A stretch of 59,512 bases of DNA, from positions 1 to 59,512 of the forward strand of contig JAGAHY010000176.1 of assembly GCA_017626815.1 (NCBI GenBank), read 5' to 3'. Of the stretch, positions 52,349 to 59,512 are shown piece after piece (within the stretch, counting starts at the first letter, position 1; each line of letters opens with the position of its first letter). The notes beneath the pieces are model-generated. The model searched no databases and was not told the DNA's origin. It saw only the letters and a program-made list of their open reading frames with translations. A program made the translations under genes and the position numbers. Origin of the DNA: Bacilli bacterium (GTDB taxonomy: Bacteria; Bacillota_I; Bacilli_A; RFN20; CAG-826).

Positions 52349-53338
52349 ATGCTCGAAAATGCCGTTCTATTCTCCCTCTCAGCTAATGAGGAATTGGCTC
52401 AGTCAATCGCTTCGCATATAGGCGTCCCGTTGAGTGAGCGCGCCATCCATCACTTCCCATCTGGAGAAGTGCTCGTAGAGCCCGTCGACACTGTTCGTGG
52501 TAAACAAGTCTTCATCATTCAGTCCACTTGTCCACCCGTGAACGACAATTTGATGGAAGTCTTGATCTTCGTCGATGCTTTGAAAAGAGCGTCCGCGAAG
52601 GAAATCAACCTTATCGTCCCCTACTTCGGCTACGCCAGGCAAGACCGCAAGGCCAAACCGCGTCAGCCCATCACAGCGGCGCTAGTAGCGCACTTACTCA
52701 CCACCGCCGGCGTGGATCGTGTTGTCACCGTTAACCTCCACGCGGCGCAAATCCAAGGCTTCTTCTCCTGCTTGGTTGATGACCTAACCGCTGTGCCGCT
52801 ACTTGGAGCGGCATTGGCCAGGGAAGACTTACCCATTTCGAACCTTACCGTCGTCTCACCGGACCACGGAGGCGTAAAACGCGCTAGAGATCTAGCCGGA
52901 ATCATTGGCAACTGCCCCATCGCCATTATTGATAAAAGGCGTGGCAGAACGCTAGAACCTGAAGTTATGGCCATCATCGGCGACGTTCAGGGCAAAGATT
53001 GCATTATGGTCGACGACATGATCGACACAGGCCGTAGCGCGGCGTTCGGCGCCCAAGCCTTGTTAGATGCTGGCGCTAAAAGCGTCCGTCTCGTGGCTGT
53101 CCACGCCGTATTATCGGATCCCTGTTATGAGGTCTTAAAAACCGCGCCGTTTACCGAAATCATCGTTACCGACTCCATCCCATTACCGAAACGCTTCAGG
53201 AAGATGCCCAACATCACCGTCATCTCGTTAGCGGGCATGCTTGGAGAATGCATCCAACGTTTGATCAATGATATCCCACTTTCCGAAGTATACGATGCGT
53301 ATGCCAACCCAGAGAACGTCATGGATATCGTCCTATAA
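52349..53338 (+). CDS. prs: Ribose-phosphate pyrophosphokinase
   Basis: 329 residues from the ATG at 52349. VFIIQSTCPPVNDNLMEVLI, IVPYFGYARQDRKAKPRQP, VNLHAAQIQGFF and VSPDHGGVKRAR are class I PRPP synthetase motifs. It transfers pyrophosphate from ATP to ribose-5-phosphate, giving the PRPP used by the three neighbouring salvage enzymes. Two usually constant sites differ: the FSDGE motif reads FPSGE, and the PRPP loop reads VDDMIDTGRSAAFG where DTAGT is expected (comparison from memory). It is still likely to be active, but the variation is notable. Confidence 0.93.
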   Translation: MLENAVLFSLSANEELAQSIASHIGVPLSERAIHHFPSGEVLVEPVDTVRGKQVFIIQSTCPPVNDNLMEVLIFVDALKRASAKEINLIVPYFGYARQDRKAKPRQPITAALVAHLLTTAGVDRVVTVNLHAAQIQGFFSCLVDDLTAVPLLGAALAREDLPISNLTVVSPDHGGVKRARDLAGIIGNCPIAIIDKRRGRTLEPEVMAIIGDVQGKDCIMVDDMIDTGRSAAFGAQALLDAGAKSVRLVAVHAVLSDPCYEVLKTAPFTEIIVTDSIPLPKRFRKMPNITVISLAGMLGECIQRLINDIPLSEVYDAYANPENVMDIVL

Positions 53339-53361
53339 CTCCGCAAAACCCTTACGAAATT

Positions 53362-53396
53362 AAAAAACGTTCGGTACATAGACCGAACGTTTTTTC
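53362..53396. terminator. Bidirectional terminator between prs and the DUF1508 gene
   Basis: AACGTTCGGT (53366-53375) pairs with ACCGAACGTT (53382-53391), flanked by A and T runs on the two sides. Confidence 0.92.
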
Positions 53397-53410
53397 ATTT
53401 ATAAATCTAT

Positions 53411-54196
53411 TTATTCGGCGATTTTGGCGTTGCCGATGAAGTTGCGAGAAGAGAACGCAGATGACTCAGCAAGTTCCAAACTGGCATAGGTTTCGCCCAT
53501 CAAGAGAAGCATCCCATTATCGGCATAAAGGCGGAACTGGTAACGGTCTTGTTTGTCCTTGGCGACGGTTAAATTGGTACCATCAATCAATTTCTCGCGA
53601 AGATTATCCAACGCAGATTTCAAGGCACTCTTGGAGGAATAGGTCGCTGTGGTAAATAGCTTCTTACCATTGTTCGCAAGAAGATTGGCTTGCCATTTGC
53701 CGTCTTCCGTGGTTTCCAGCACGATTTTGCCATTGTTGAGGGGCTGAACAGCGTCGACAAAGACATTCCATTCGCGATGTTCGCTCTCAGGGATTTCATC
53801 GAGAACTTCGATACGATCGGTGTCAAAGAAATTCTTAACCGATGCCAGAGCCTTTTCTGCGCCAGCCGCATTCGGATAGATTTCGCCGGCGGCAATTAAA
53901 CGAGAATCATTCCCGGTGAAAATACGGAATTGCGCGTATTTCTTCTTGTCCAGAATGATTTTACCATTGCCCTGCGGAATGTTTTTCTTCAAGGTAGCAA
54001 TACCGGCAATAGCGGATTCTTTCGTCTTGTAGGGATTGGAAACGATAAGGATTTCGCCGTTGTTCGCTTTTAAACGATATTTGTAGAATTTCGCTTCTGG
54101 GAACACTTCATATTTGCCCACGGCTTTGGCCTTGGGCTCTGGGGCTTTTTCCGCTTTTGGGGCGGCTTTTGAGGCAGGTTTTTTAGCAATTGCCAT
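53411..54196 (-). CDS. Protein with four DUF1508/YegP-like repeats
   Basis: 261 residues. After a Lys/Pro/Ala-rich start (KKPASKAAPKAEKAPEPKAK) come four ~50-60-residue repeats of the DUF1508 kind: KYRLKANNGEILIVSNPY, QFRIFTGNDSRLIAAGEIY, WQANLLANNGKKLFTTATY and QFRLYADNGMLLLMGETY. YegP has two such repeats. Function unknown; a small RNA- or nucleic-acid-binding role is sometimes suggested. AAGGAGAAG precedes the ATG. The repeat style recurs at the C-terminus of the next gene upstream. Confidence 0.88.
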   Translation of the reverse strand: MAIAKKPASKAAPKAEKAPEPKAKAVGKYEVFPEAKFYKYRLKANNGEILIVSNPYKTKESAIAGIATLKKNIPQGNGKIILDKKKYAQFRIFTGNDSRLIAAGEIYPNAAGAEKALASVKNFFDTDRIEVLDEIPESEHREWNVFVDAVQPLNNGKIVLETTEDGKWQANLLANNGKKLFTTATYSSKSALKSALDNLREKLIDGTNLTVAKDKQDRYQFRLYADNGMLLLMGETYASLELAESSAFSSRNFIGNAKIAE

Positions 54197-54251
54197 AATT
54201 CTTCTCCTTCTGCTTTATGAATATTATCGGGTTTTAATAAATAGTGAATTG

Positions 54252-54287
54252 AAAAATTGCGCCACAGTTTTAGCCGTGGCGCAATTT
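54252..54287 (-). terminator. Terminator of the membrane protein gene ending at 54295
   Basis: Twelve-bp stem AAATTGCGCCAC/GTGGCGCAATTT followed on the minus strand by TT. Confidence 0.88.
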
Positions 54288-54294
54288 AAGATTA

Positions 54295-55365
54295 TTAAAG
54301 GATTTTGCCGCGGACGAAATGCACTTTAGCGACGCCACCATGGCTTTCAATTAAGCCCTTGGTGAAGGCTAAGGCTTCAGAACGAGATTCAAACTCGCGG
54401 ATAGCAACTTTGCCGTTAGCAACGACTGCCCATTTTTCATCTTCGGTCTTGATGATCTGATAGGACTTCTTAGGAACGTAAACGGGAGCAGGAGCGCGTG
54501 CAGGGGCAGGCGCAGCGGTCTTATTATCTTTGGCCTTAGCCGCGTTATCGTCTTTGACTTCTTCTACGACGACTTCACCCGGTTTGGCCTTGGCCGTCGG
54601 ATTAGCAGGCTCAGCAGCCTTATTATCAGCCTTTTCTTCAGGCTTTTCAGCGGCGTTATCTGCGGGCTTTTCTTCAGCCTCAGGAGCGGCTTCTTTAACA
54701 GGTTCTTTCGCCTCAACTTCTTCTTTTCTGCCATTATTGTGGACAAGGATGAGGAGCAAAGCGACGAGGTAGGAAACGAGGACAATGCCAACCCACCAGG
54801 CGACGTTGACCCAGTAGTTTTCTTGAAGGGCGAGGATATTTCCACCGAGGTTGTCGGTGATGATCTTGGTATTAACCAAGGCGATTTCGGTTCCCCAATA
54901 AATAATCGGAGGGAGCATGCCTAAGAAAGCGGCACGGAGGCGAAGCCTTGCTTTGTTTTCCACGATGAAGGAAACCAAAGAAAGGACCGGTAAGAGGATG
55001 ACAAAATATAAAGCGAATTGATAATCATATACTTTGTTGAACCCATCGGCTTGATTCGGCGCCACAACGGCGAGGTTGACAATCATCGTCACCCACGCAG
55101 TGGTGAAAGCCATTAATTTCATGACCGTGAGAAATTTAGTAGGTTTTTTGCCACCGAGATAAGCAAAGTCAGCGATAACCGCAAGCAAACCAATTAGACC
55201 AACAAACGCGCCGCAAACAGCGTTGAAGTCATAAAGGGCAGCCATCGGATCATTGAATTTTTGCGCACCGAGGAAACCAAAAATCCCGTTGAGCACGCCA
55301 ACCACGGCAGCTGCAACGATCAAAAGATTGAATATGAGTCCAGCTACGACTCTCGATTTTTTCAT
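54295..55365 (-). CDS. Membrane protein with Ala/Glu/Lys/Pro-rich linker and DUF1508-like C-terminus
   Basis: 356 residues from the ATG at 55365, with AAAGGAGAG upstream. Six hydrophobic segments in the first 210 residues (for example LIFNLLIVAAAVVGVLNGIF, WVTMIVNLAVVAPN, WWVGIVLVSYLVALLLILV). A low-complexity linker of Glu, Ala, Lys, Pro and Asn follows (residues ~220-300). The last ~55 residues (SYQIIKTEDEKWAVVANGKV, FESRSEALAFTKGLIE) look like one DUF1508/DUF2188 unit, the domain repeated in the next gene. The shared tail suggests a functional link. Confidence 0.8.
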   Translation of the reverse strand: MKKSRVVAGLIFNLLIVAAAVVGVLNGIFGFLGAQKFNDPMAALYDFNAVCGAFVGLIGLLAVIADFAYLGGKKPTKFLTVMKLMAFTTAWVTMIVNLAVVAPNQADGFNKVYDYQFALYFVILLPVLSLVSFIVENKARLRLRAAFLGMLPPIIYWGTEIALVNTKIITDNLGGNILALQENYWVNVAWWVGIVLVSYLVALLLILVHNNGRKEEVEAKEPVKEAAPEAEEKPADNAAEKPEEKADNKAAEPANPTAKAKPGEVVVEEVKDDNAAKAKDNKTAAPAPARAPAPVYVPKKSYQIIKTEDEKWAVVANGKVAIREFESRSEALAFTKGLIESHGGVAKVHFVRGKIL

Positions 55366-55666
55366 AATCGACTCTCCTTTCATTCACCGAGTCCATGGGC
55401 GATCACCGCCAATGTTCGAAACAGCGAGAGCATGGGCGCAAGTATCGTCGATAAACTCATCTTTTGGATAATCAAAGTTTAGACGCTCGCGCGAAGAAAG
55501 CAAACACAAACAAACAAAACGGGCAAAAAAACAGCGCATTTTGCTTGAGGATGGAGCTTTGCGCCTATCTTGGCGCTCAAAATAAACTAATGAAAAGCAA
55601 TAGTCCTAGCAGACGATTTACACTAAAACTGCAATTTATTGGCGCAAAGCAACAATTATTTCATTT
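55366..55666. other. 301-bp stretch without a recognised gene
   Basis: A-rich in its second half (repeated AAACA near 55500) with scattered TTGCGCC/GGCGCAA words. It carries the ribosome site of the membrane protein gene at 55365. Nothing else was recognised. Confidence 0.5.
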
Positions 55667-56047
55667 TTATGCCTGAGGAGTCGAACCGCGTTTCCCCGTA
55701 GGTGGGAAGGTTGGACCAAACCCCTGGACATCGGACTCCGTAAATACATCAACTAAAATCAAAAAGCAGCAGAAAGAAATGCTGCCCGTCAGTGTCGAAA
55801 AGGGCGCGAGTAGATTGAATTGTTTGTCATCGGCATAGGGCGATGCGATAGAGGCCGCCCTATAGAGGTTTAAAAACGCCGTATAACGCGGGTCAGCGGT
55901 ATTGTTGATAACAACATAGTGATCAATGAGATCAACAATGGAGTCCATCGTTACGTCTCTCGATTGGATTCCCTCCAGCATTTCCTTCACATGTTCAATT
56001 TGCGAGGCTTTCAAATATTTTTTGTATTCAATAACTTCTTCGTCCAT
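55667..56047 (-). CDS. Hypothetical protein
   Basis: 126 residues from the ATG at 56047, 6 nt after TAAAAT; the ATG at 56053 abuts the box. Acidic N-terminal half (EVIEYKKYLKASQIEHVKEM), then a hydrophobic stretch (GSISFCCFLILVDVF). No family recognised. The weak composition of the C-terminus leaves open a truncated or decaying gene. Confidence 0.55.
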   Translation of the reverse strand: MDEEVIEYKKYLKASQIEHVKEMLEGIQSRDVTMDSIVDLIDHYVVINNTADPRYTAFLNLYRAASIASPYADDKQFNLLAPFSTLTGSISFCCFLILVDVFTESDVQGFGPTFPPTGKRGSTPQA

Positions 56048-56104
56048 ATCCATATTTTATTTCATAAAAATATAAATGCAAATTGCCTGAGGAACAGGTG
56101 AAGA

Positions 56105-56752
56105 TTAATGGTCCATTTCATCAAAAACTCTTCTGGCTTCATGCTCAAGTTCAATTAAGCTGTGTATGGAACCTTCTGGGGATAAAGCGGTACCAAAACC
56201 GTAAGAGGCATGGATAAACGGGATACGAGCTTTATGGGAGGCGAGCTCATCTTTCTCCGTATCGCCGACATACAACGCTTCCACTATATGTCGAGAAGTC
56301 ATTAAGGCGCGAATAGTAACTGCCTTCTCATCCTTTGTATCACTCCAGCACATGTGGCCAGAAAACAAACCGTTTGGAACAATCTTGAGATAGTTTTCGA
56401 TATAACCGGCTTGGCAATTGGAAACTATATATAAATCGTAGACCGTAGAAAGAGCTCTCAAGCTTTCGATTTCACTTGGGTATAAAGTGCCTGGGTGACT
56501 AAATAAGTATTCGTTTTCAAAAGCAAAACAGTCAGAAACAAAAGATTGAGCAACATCAGGATCAGCATCTTTCGGCAAAAGTACTGTGGCTATTTCAGAC
56601 ATTGTCTTGCCCATCAAAGAACAAACGAGGGCATGGCTTAAGGAGTAGCCAGGGCCAAAATATGTCTTGCCAACAATGTTCCACGCCTCAGTAACTTGCA
56701 ATGTGGAATCCCACAATGTCCCATCCAGGTCAAAAATCAAAGCTTTTCTCAT
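56105..56752 (-). CDS. HAD hydrolase, phosphoglycolate-phosphatase-like
   Basis: 215 residues. Motif I is LIFDLDGTLWDS (Asp8, Asp10), motif II is YIVSNCQ, motif III is the Lys in KDEKAVTIRAL, and motif IV is VGDTEKDELASHKA. A helical cap lies after motif I (class IA). Small-molecule phosphatase of unknown substrate. TATAAT lies 8 nt before the ATG with no Shine-Dalgarno, another leaderless candidate. Confidence 0.9.
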   Translation of the reverse strand: MRKALIFDLDGTLWDSTLQVTEAWNIVGKTYFGPGYSLSHALVCSLMGKTMSEIATVLLPKDADPDVAQSFVSDCFAFENEYLFSHPGTLYPSEIESLRALSTVYDLYIVSNCQAGYIENYLKIVPNGLFSGHMCWSDTKDEKAVTIRALMTSRHIVEALYVGDTEKDELASHKARIPFIHASYGFGTALSPEGSIHSLIELEHEARRVFDEMDH

Positions 56753-57342
56753 GCCGCAAAATTATACGGCAGAGTGAATAAAAGCAGGTAATAATACAGA
56801 AAAAAGTAAAAATACAAGCGAATATTTATTGCAAGAAAATATATATGATTGAGAAAAATGCCGATAAAAACTGGCGAATTCAAAATTTGATAGTGTAGAA
56901 TACCATAAATGAGAATATTAATGAAAACATTAACTATATTTTTGCGTCCAATTATTTCCAATTGAAAATTTTCATGTAAGTTTTCGAATATGTCGAAACA
57001 GAGAGTAGATGATTTCATCTTAAAAGTTGTCATTTTATATTTATGAAAAGGTGAAATATTACAAGCTGAATTAATCCTGATAGAAATCGTTGATAACTTG
57101 TATATCATTTCCAACCTACAATGAGACATTTGTATTATCATCAAATATATTGACATTATTGTTATTATCAAAATACAACGAATGACTTCTTCAAGTGGAT
57201 AGTCAATTATGAGATGGAAAAATTGAAATCTGATGTATGTATATTTTTAGTACAAATCAATTTAGTTTTGGCTTTTATAAAGTTCCTTTATTTATTAGTA
57301 TCAGTTGTTTTGTGTTATCATATTAGTATAAAGGTTTTATTT
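56753..57342. other. 590-bp AT-rich stretch without a convincing gene
   Basis: Much richer in A and T than the genes around it. A 140-codon frame on the minus strand (56749-57171) is hydrophobic and AT-driven and is not called. Promoter-like words for the ROK gene (TTGTTT, 16 bp, TATAAA) lie at the right end. Confidence 0.5.
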
Positions 57343-58503
57343 ATGTATATCGGATATAATTCTAACGTCATTCGCACTCACAATAAAGCCGCCATACTAC
57401 GTTTAGTGCTGGCGGGAAGAGCTAAAACTCGTTTACAGCTTGCTGAGGCTTCCGGTCTGACCAAAATGACCGTTACGAATCTAGTTTCAGACTTGCTTAA
57501 CCAGGATATTTTTCAAGAATTAACGACCACCACATCTGGAAAAGGGCGCCCTACTTCCGAACTTTGCCTATCTTCAAAAGCGCCTAAAATAATCGGAGTC
57601 TACTTGGACACAAATAAAGGGTCAGTAGTTCTTTGCGATCTTCTCTCCAACGTAATTCAATCCCATTCCTTCGACATTACTGAAAACACAGAAGCGTTTG
57701 TTTATCAGAAGATTTCCGAATCCATAGATTCTATTCTGAGAACATCAATTAACGAACGCATCCATTCTATTTGTGTCATCACCCCACTGCTTATCTCACA
57801 TGAAGACGGTTCTATATCTATGACCGGTAATTCCGCCGAAAAGCTTTTCATTAAGCAATACTTGGAAGGAAGGTACAAGCTCCCATCGCTCTTGGCGCAC
57901 GAATCCGATGCCGCTGCATCTTTGGAAGCACTTTTCGGATCCGGGACGGGCTTCGCTAATTTTATCTATATTAGCCTTGGTCCTGAGATTCGGTCTTCGA
58001 TCGTTCAAAACGGTGTTGTAATCGCAAATAAATCTGGTTTTGGTCCATCCTTTGGCCATGTATCCATCGACTATAACGGCCTATCCTGCGCTTGCGGAAA
58101 CCGAGGATGTCTGCAGTCATACGTTTCCACGCAAGCGATGGAAAAGAAGATGAAAGACATAACAAAACTAAAGTTGGACTTTATTGGGTTCTGCGAAATG
58201 CAACAAAAGAAAAATGATTCCAGAATAGACTGGGCCTTAAAAGATATGATGGATAAGCTTGGATTCGCCATCGTTTCAATAGCCAACATTCTTAATATAG
58301 AGGCCGTAATATTTGGTGGTGTCAGTTCCGCAATTCCAGACAGGTACTTTCAAAAGCTCGAAAAGACCATTTCAGGCAAAAACGTAGGGCTGCAAAGGGA
58401 AATCAAGATACTTAAAGCATCAATAGTAGGGAATTCAAAAGAACACGGTTACAGCATGCCATTGTTAAATAACGTCCTCTACGGAATAGAAGAACTAAAA
58501 TAA
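57343..58503 (+). CDS. ROK-family transcriptional regulator
   Basis: 386 residues from the ATG at 57343, with AAAGG 8 nt upstream; the frame is open to 57214 but the extra part is hydrophobic and AT-rich. A winged helix-turn-helix (RLQLAEASGLTKMTVTNLVSDLL) is followed by a ROK domain with the zinc motif CACGNRGCLQSY and an ATPase-like fold (FGGVSSAI). ROK regulators (NagC, XylR) sense sugars or sugar phosphates and usually control sugar uptake. No sugar operon is next to it, so targets are unknown. A terminator follows. Confidence 0.9.
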   Translation: MYIGYNSNVIRTHNKAAILRLVLAGRAKTRLQLAEASGLTKMTVTNLVSDLLNQDIFQELTTTTSGKGRPTSELCLSSKAPKIIGVYLDTNKGSVVLCDLLSNVIQSHSFDITENTEAFVYQKISESIDSILRTSINERIHSICVITPLLISHEDGSISMTGNSAEKLFIKQYLEGRYKLPSLLAHESDAAASLEALFGSGTGFANFIYISLGPEIRSSIVQNGVVIANKSGFGPSFGHVSIDYNGLSCACGNRGCLQSYVSTQAMEKKMKDITKLKLDFIGFCEMQQKKNDSRIDWALKDMMDKLGFAIVSIANILNIEAVIFGGVSSAIPDRYFQKLEKTISGKNVGLQREIKILKASIVGNSKEHGYSMPLLNNVLYGIEELK

Positions 58504-58549
58504 GAAGATTTAATCGGGACGTAACGAGACTGAAACCGAAATCGGCAAA

Positions 58550-58571
58550 GCGTAGTTACGCCTCTTTTTTT
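58550..58571 (+). terminator. Terminator after the ROK gene
   Basis: GCGT and ACGC form a stem around AGTT, followed by a run of seven T. Confidence 0.7.
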
Positions 58572-59326
58572 GCCCTAATTCGCTAGTCAAGCGCTTTCCC
58601 GGCTTTAAATCGAAAAGCAGGCTATATCAATCGCGCCAATGTACATTTCTTATAGGCTTCTCATAAAAAGCCATTAGGTTGGAAACGCAACGAAACGCCC
58701 TACTATAAGACGCGTTTCTTACACAGAAGATAGGAAATCATAAATGCTAAATAATAAAATGTTTTTATTTGTTAAATAAATTTAATGTATTAAATAAGAG
58801 TTTGATCAACCTAGAATTCACGCATTCGTTAGACGAACTTGAGCGTTCGATTAACAGGTTCGCCAGAAAGAATATAATGAAATAATTGGATTAATTTATT
58901 GGGTATTAATTGACGGATTTTATTCAAAGTGATTCGCACCACTATTGATACCATTATTCTATTTTAAAACAATTATTATATCCTGATCGAATTTTGAGAA
59001 CTTATATGCTGCGAATATTATTTTTGAGTAAATATTTGAATCATATAATTTGTTAATTCATAAAAGAAACTAAAATTTCAAATTATAGAAAATATTTCAA
59101 GATTGATAAAATAACTACTACAAATTTTTTAAGATTTTCTAAAAGAAAATTCGTTTATTGTCTAATAGAACCTGAATTAGTTTCCATGGCTATATGATAC
59201 CTCATTCTCATGAAAATAGGAAAGTTGACACGCACTCACGTAAAAAATATGGCGTAGTAATTCTTTCTTATTTTGTCAACTGACATTAATGCATCAAGTT
59301 ATCTTTCCAGTAGTGACTCCCATTCC
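58572..59326. other. 755-bp AT-rich stretch without a recognised gene
   Basis: No frame of credible length or composition. It contains an inverted pair GTTGACA (59224-59230) and TGTCAAC (59274-59280), both spelling a consensus-like -35. No RNA gene was recognised. Confidence 0.5.
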
Positions 59327-59370
59327 AAAAAAACCACGCAATCATTAAATACGTGTTAAATCATTGCGTG
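59327..59370 (-). terminator. Minus-strand hairpin terminator near the right edge
   Basis: CACGCAAT (59335-59342) pairs with ATTGCGTG (59363-59370), and on the minus strand the stem is followed by seven T. It ends a leftward gene that lies at or beyond the right edge. Confidence 0.7.
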
Positions 59371-59372
59371 TT

Positions 59373-59512
59373 TCAATCGGCGTACTCAAATCGAGTGCGA
59401 TCTTTTGGGTTCGTAATCCGAAATGGCAATGGCATTCGTCCGCACAGTGAAGTTCTTTTGTCAGTCGCTCGTTTAAATGATGTGTGTGTCTCGGTTACGC
59501 ATTTATGCCTAC
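59373..59512 (-). CDS. Possible C-terminal end of a leftward gene cut by the window edge
   Basis: 46 codons stay open from the edge to a TGA at 59375-59373, ending in a basic, plausible C-terminus (RITNPKDRTRFEYAD). The hairpin terminator begins 2 bp later. The product cannot be named and the frame could be accidental. Confidence 0.3.
   Translation of the reverse strand, partial: RHKCVTETHTSFKRATDKRTSLCGRMPLPFRITNPKDRTRFEYAD

Noticed and set aside
56749-57171. 140-codon minus-strand frame in the AT-rich stretch, overlapping the HAD start by 4 bp
   Set aside because: Composition is driven by Ile, Leu and Tyr codons of AT-rich DNA, no ribosome site is present, and the HAD gene has its own -10 box between them.
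58797-58807. AGAGTTTGATC, resembling the start of 16S rRNA
   Set aside because: The match ends after 11 bases and no rRNA helix follows.
1-59512. Mycoplasma genetic code (TGA as Trp)
   Set aside because: TGA ends several real genes (21933, 47969, 49902) and Trp is TGG within proteins.

Overview
The window reads as chromosomal DNA of an uncultured, low-GC-lineage Gram-positive bacterium of moderate GC content. I infer the Bacilli/Erysipelotrichia side of the Firmicutes, close to the wall-less Mollicutes, but no marker gene here fixes the species. Pointers are CarD, oligoendopeptidase F, a CIRCE-controlled clpB whose product lacks the N-terminal domain (as in mycoplasmas), lipoproteins with Gram-positive signals, and no outer-membrane genes. 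TGA is a stop codon (for example the genes ending at 21933, 47969 and 49902), so the genetic code is standard and not the mycoplasma code 4. No rRNA, CRISPR array, prophage or insertion sequence was seen.

Layout. 1-1828: two surface-sugar genes (UDP-GlcNAc 2-epimerase, and a CapE-type dehydratase carrying an N-terminal XRE helix-turn-helix). 2035-4945: a HAD phosphatase and a STAS-kinase fusion paired with a DUF5677-like gene. 4997-9257: glycerol kinase, Xaa-Pro aminopeptidase, a YigZ protein and one unknown. 9260-20983: a single 11.7-kb gene for a giant membrane-anchored protein, with a CvpA-like N-terminus and four ~480-residue tandem repeats that are themselves duplicated. 21028-25830: CPBP protease-TraX-thioredoxin operon, tRNA-Asp and tRNA-Gly, an alpha/beta hydrolase, XTP pyrophosphatase and a YhhN protein. 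25872-31153: MFS transporter, leucine-rich-repeat lipoprotein, CarD and an isolated HypB. 31480-40580: the most unusual accessory block, with two large paralogous exported proteins (1290 and 1149 residues), a small exported protein and a membrane-bound XRE regulator. An identical 17-bp motif lies upstream of the first exported gene and of the second large paralog. 40577-50454: RuvX, PepF, flavodoxin, ClpB, PI-PLC-like protein, a GltD-like oxidoreductase and small membrane or zinc-ribbon proteins. 50535-53338: nucleotide-salvage cluster apt-upp-hpt-prs. 53411-58503: DUF1508-repeat protein, membrane protein, HAD phosphatase and a ROK regulator in AT-rich surroundings. 58504-59512: mostly AT-rich and non-coding.

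Two window-wide patterns stand out. First, many genes that begin a transcription unit have a -10-like hexamer only 6-8 nt before the ATG and no Shine-Dalgarno sequence, while genes inside operons usually have good Shine-Dalgarno sequences. This points to frequent leaderless mRNAs. Second, four convergent gene pairs end on one shared palindromic tetranucleotide (TTAA or CTAG) that supplies both stop codons.

The best candidates for an undescribed system are the giant CvpA-repeat protein and the paired exported proteins with their membrane-bound regulator and shared upstream motif.
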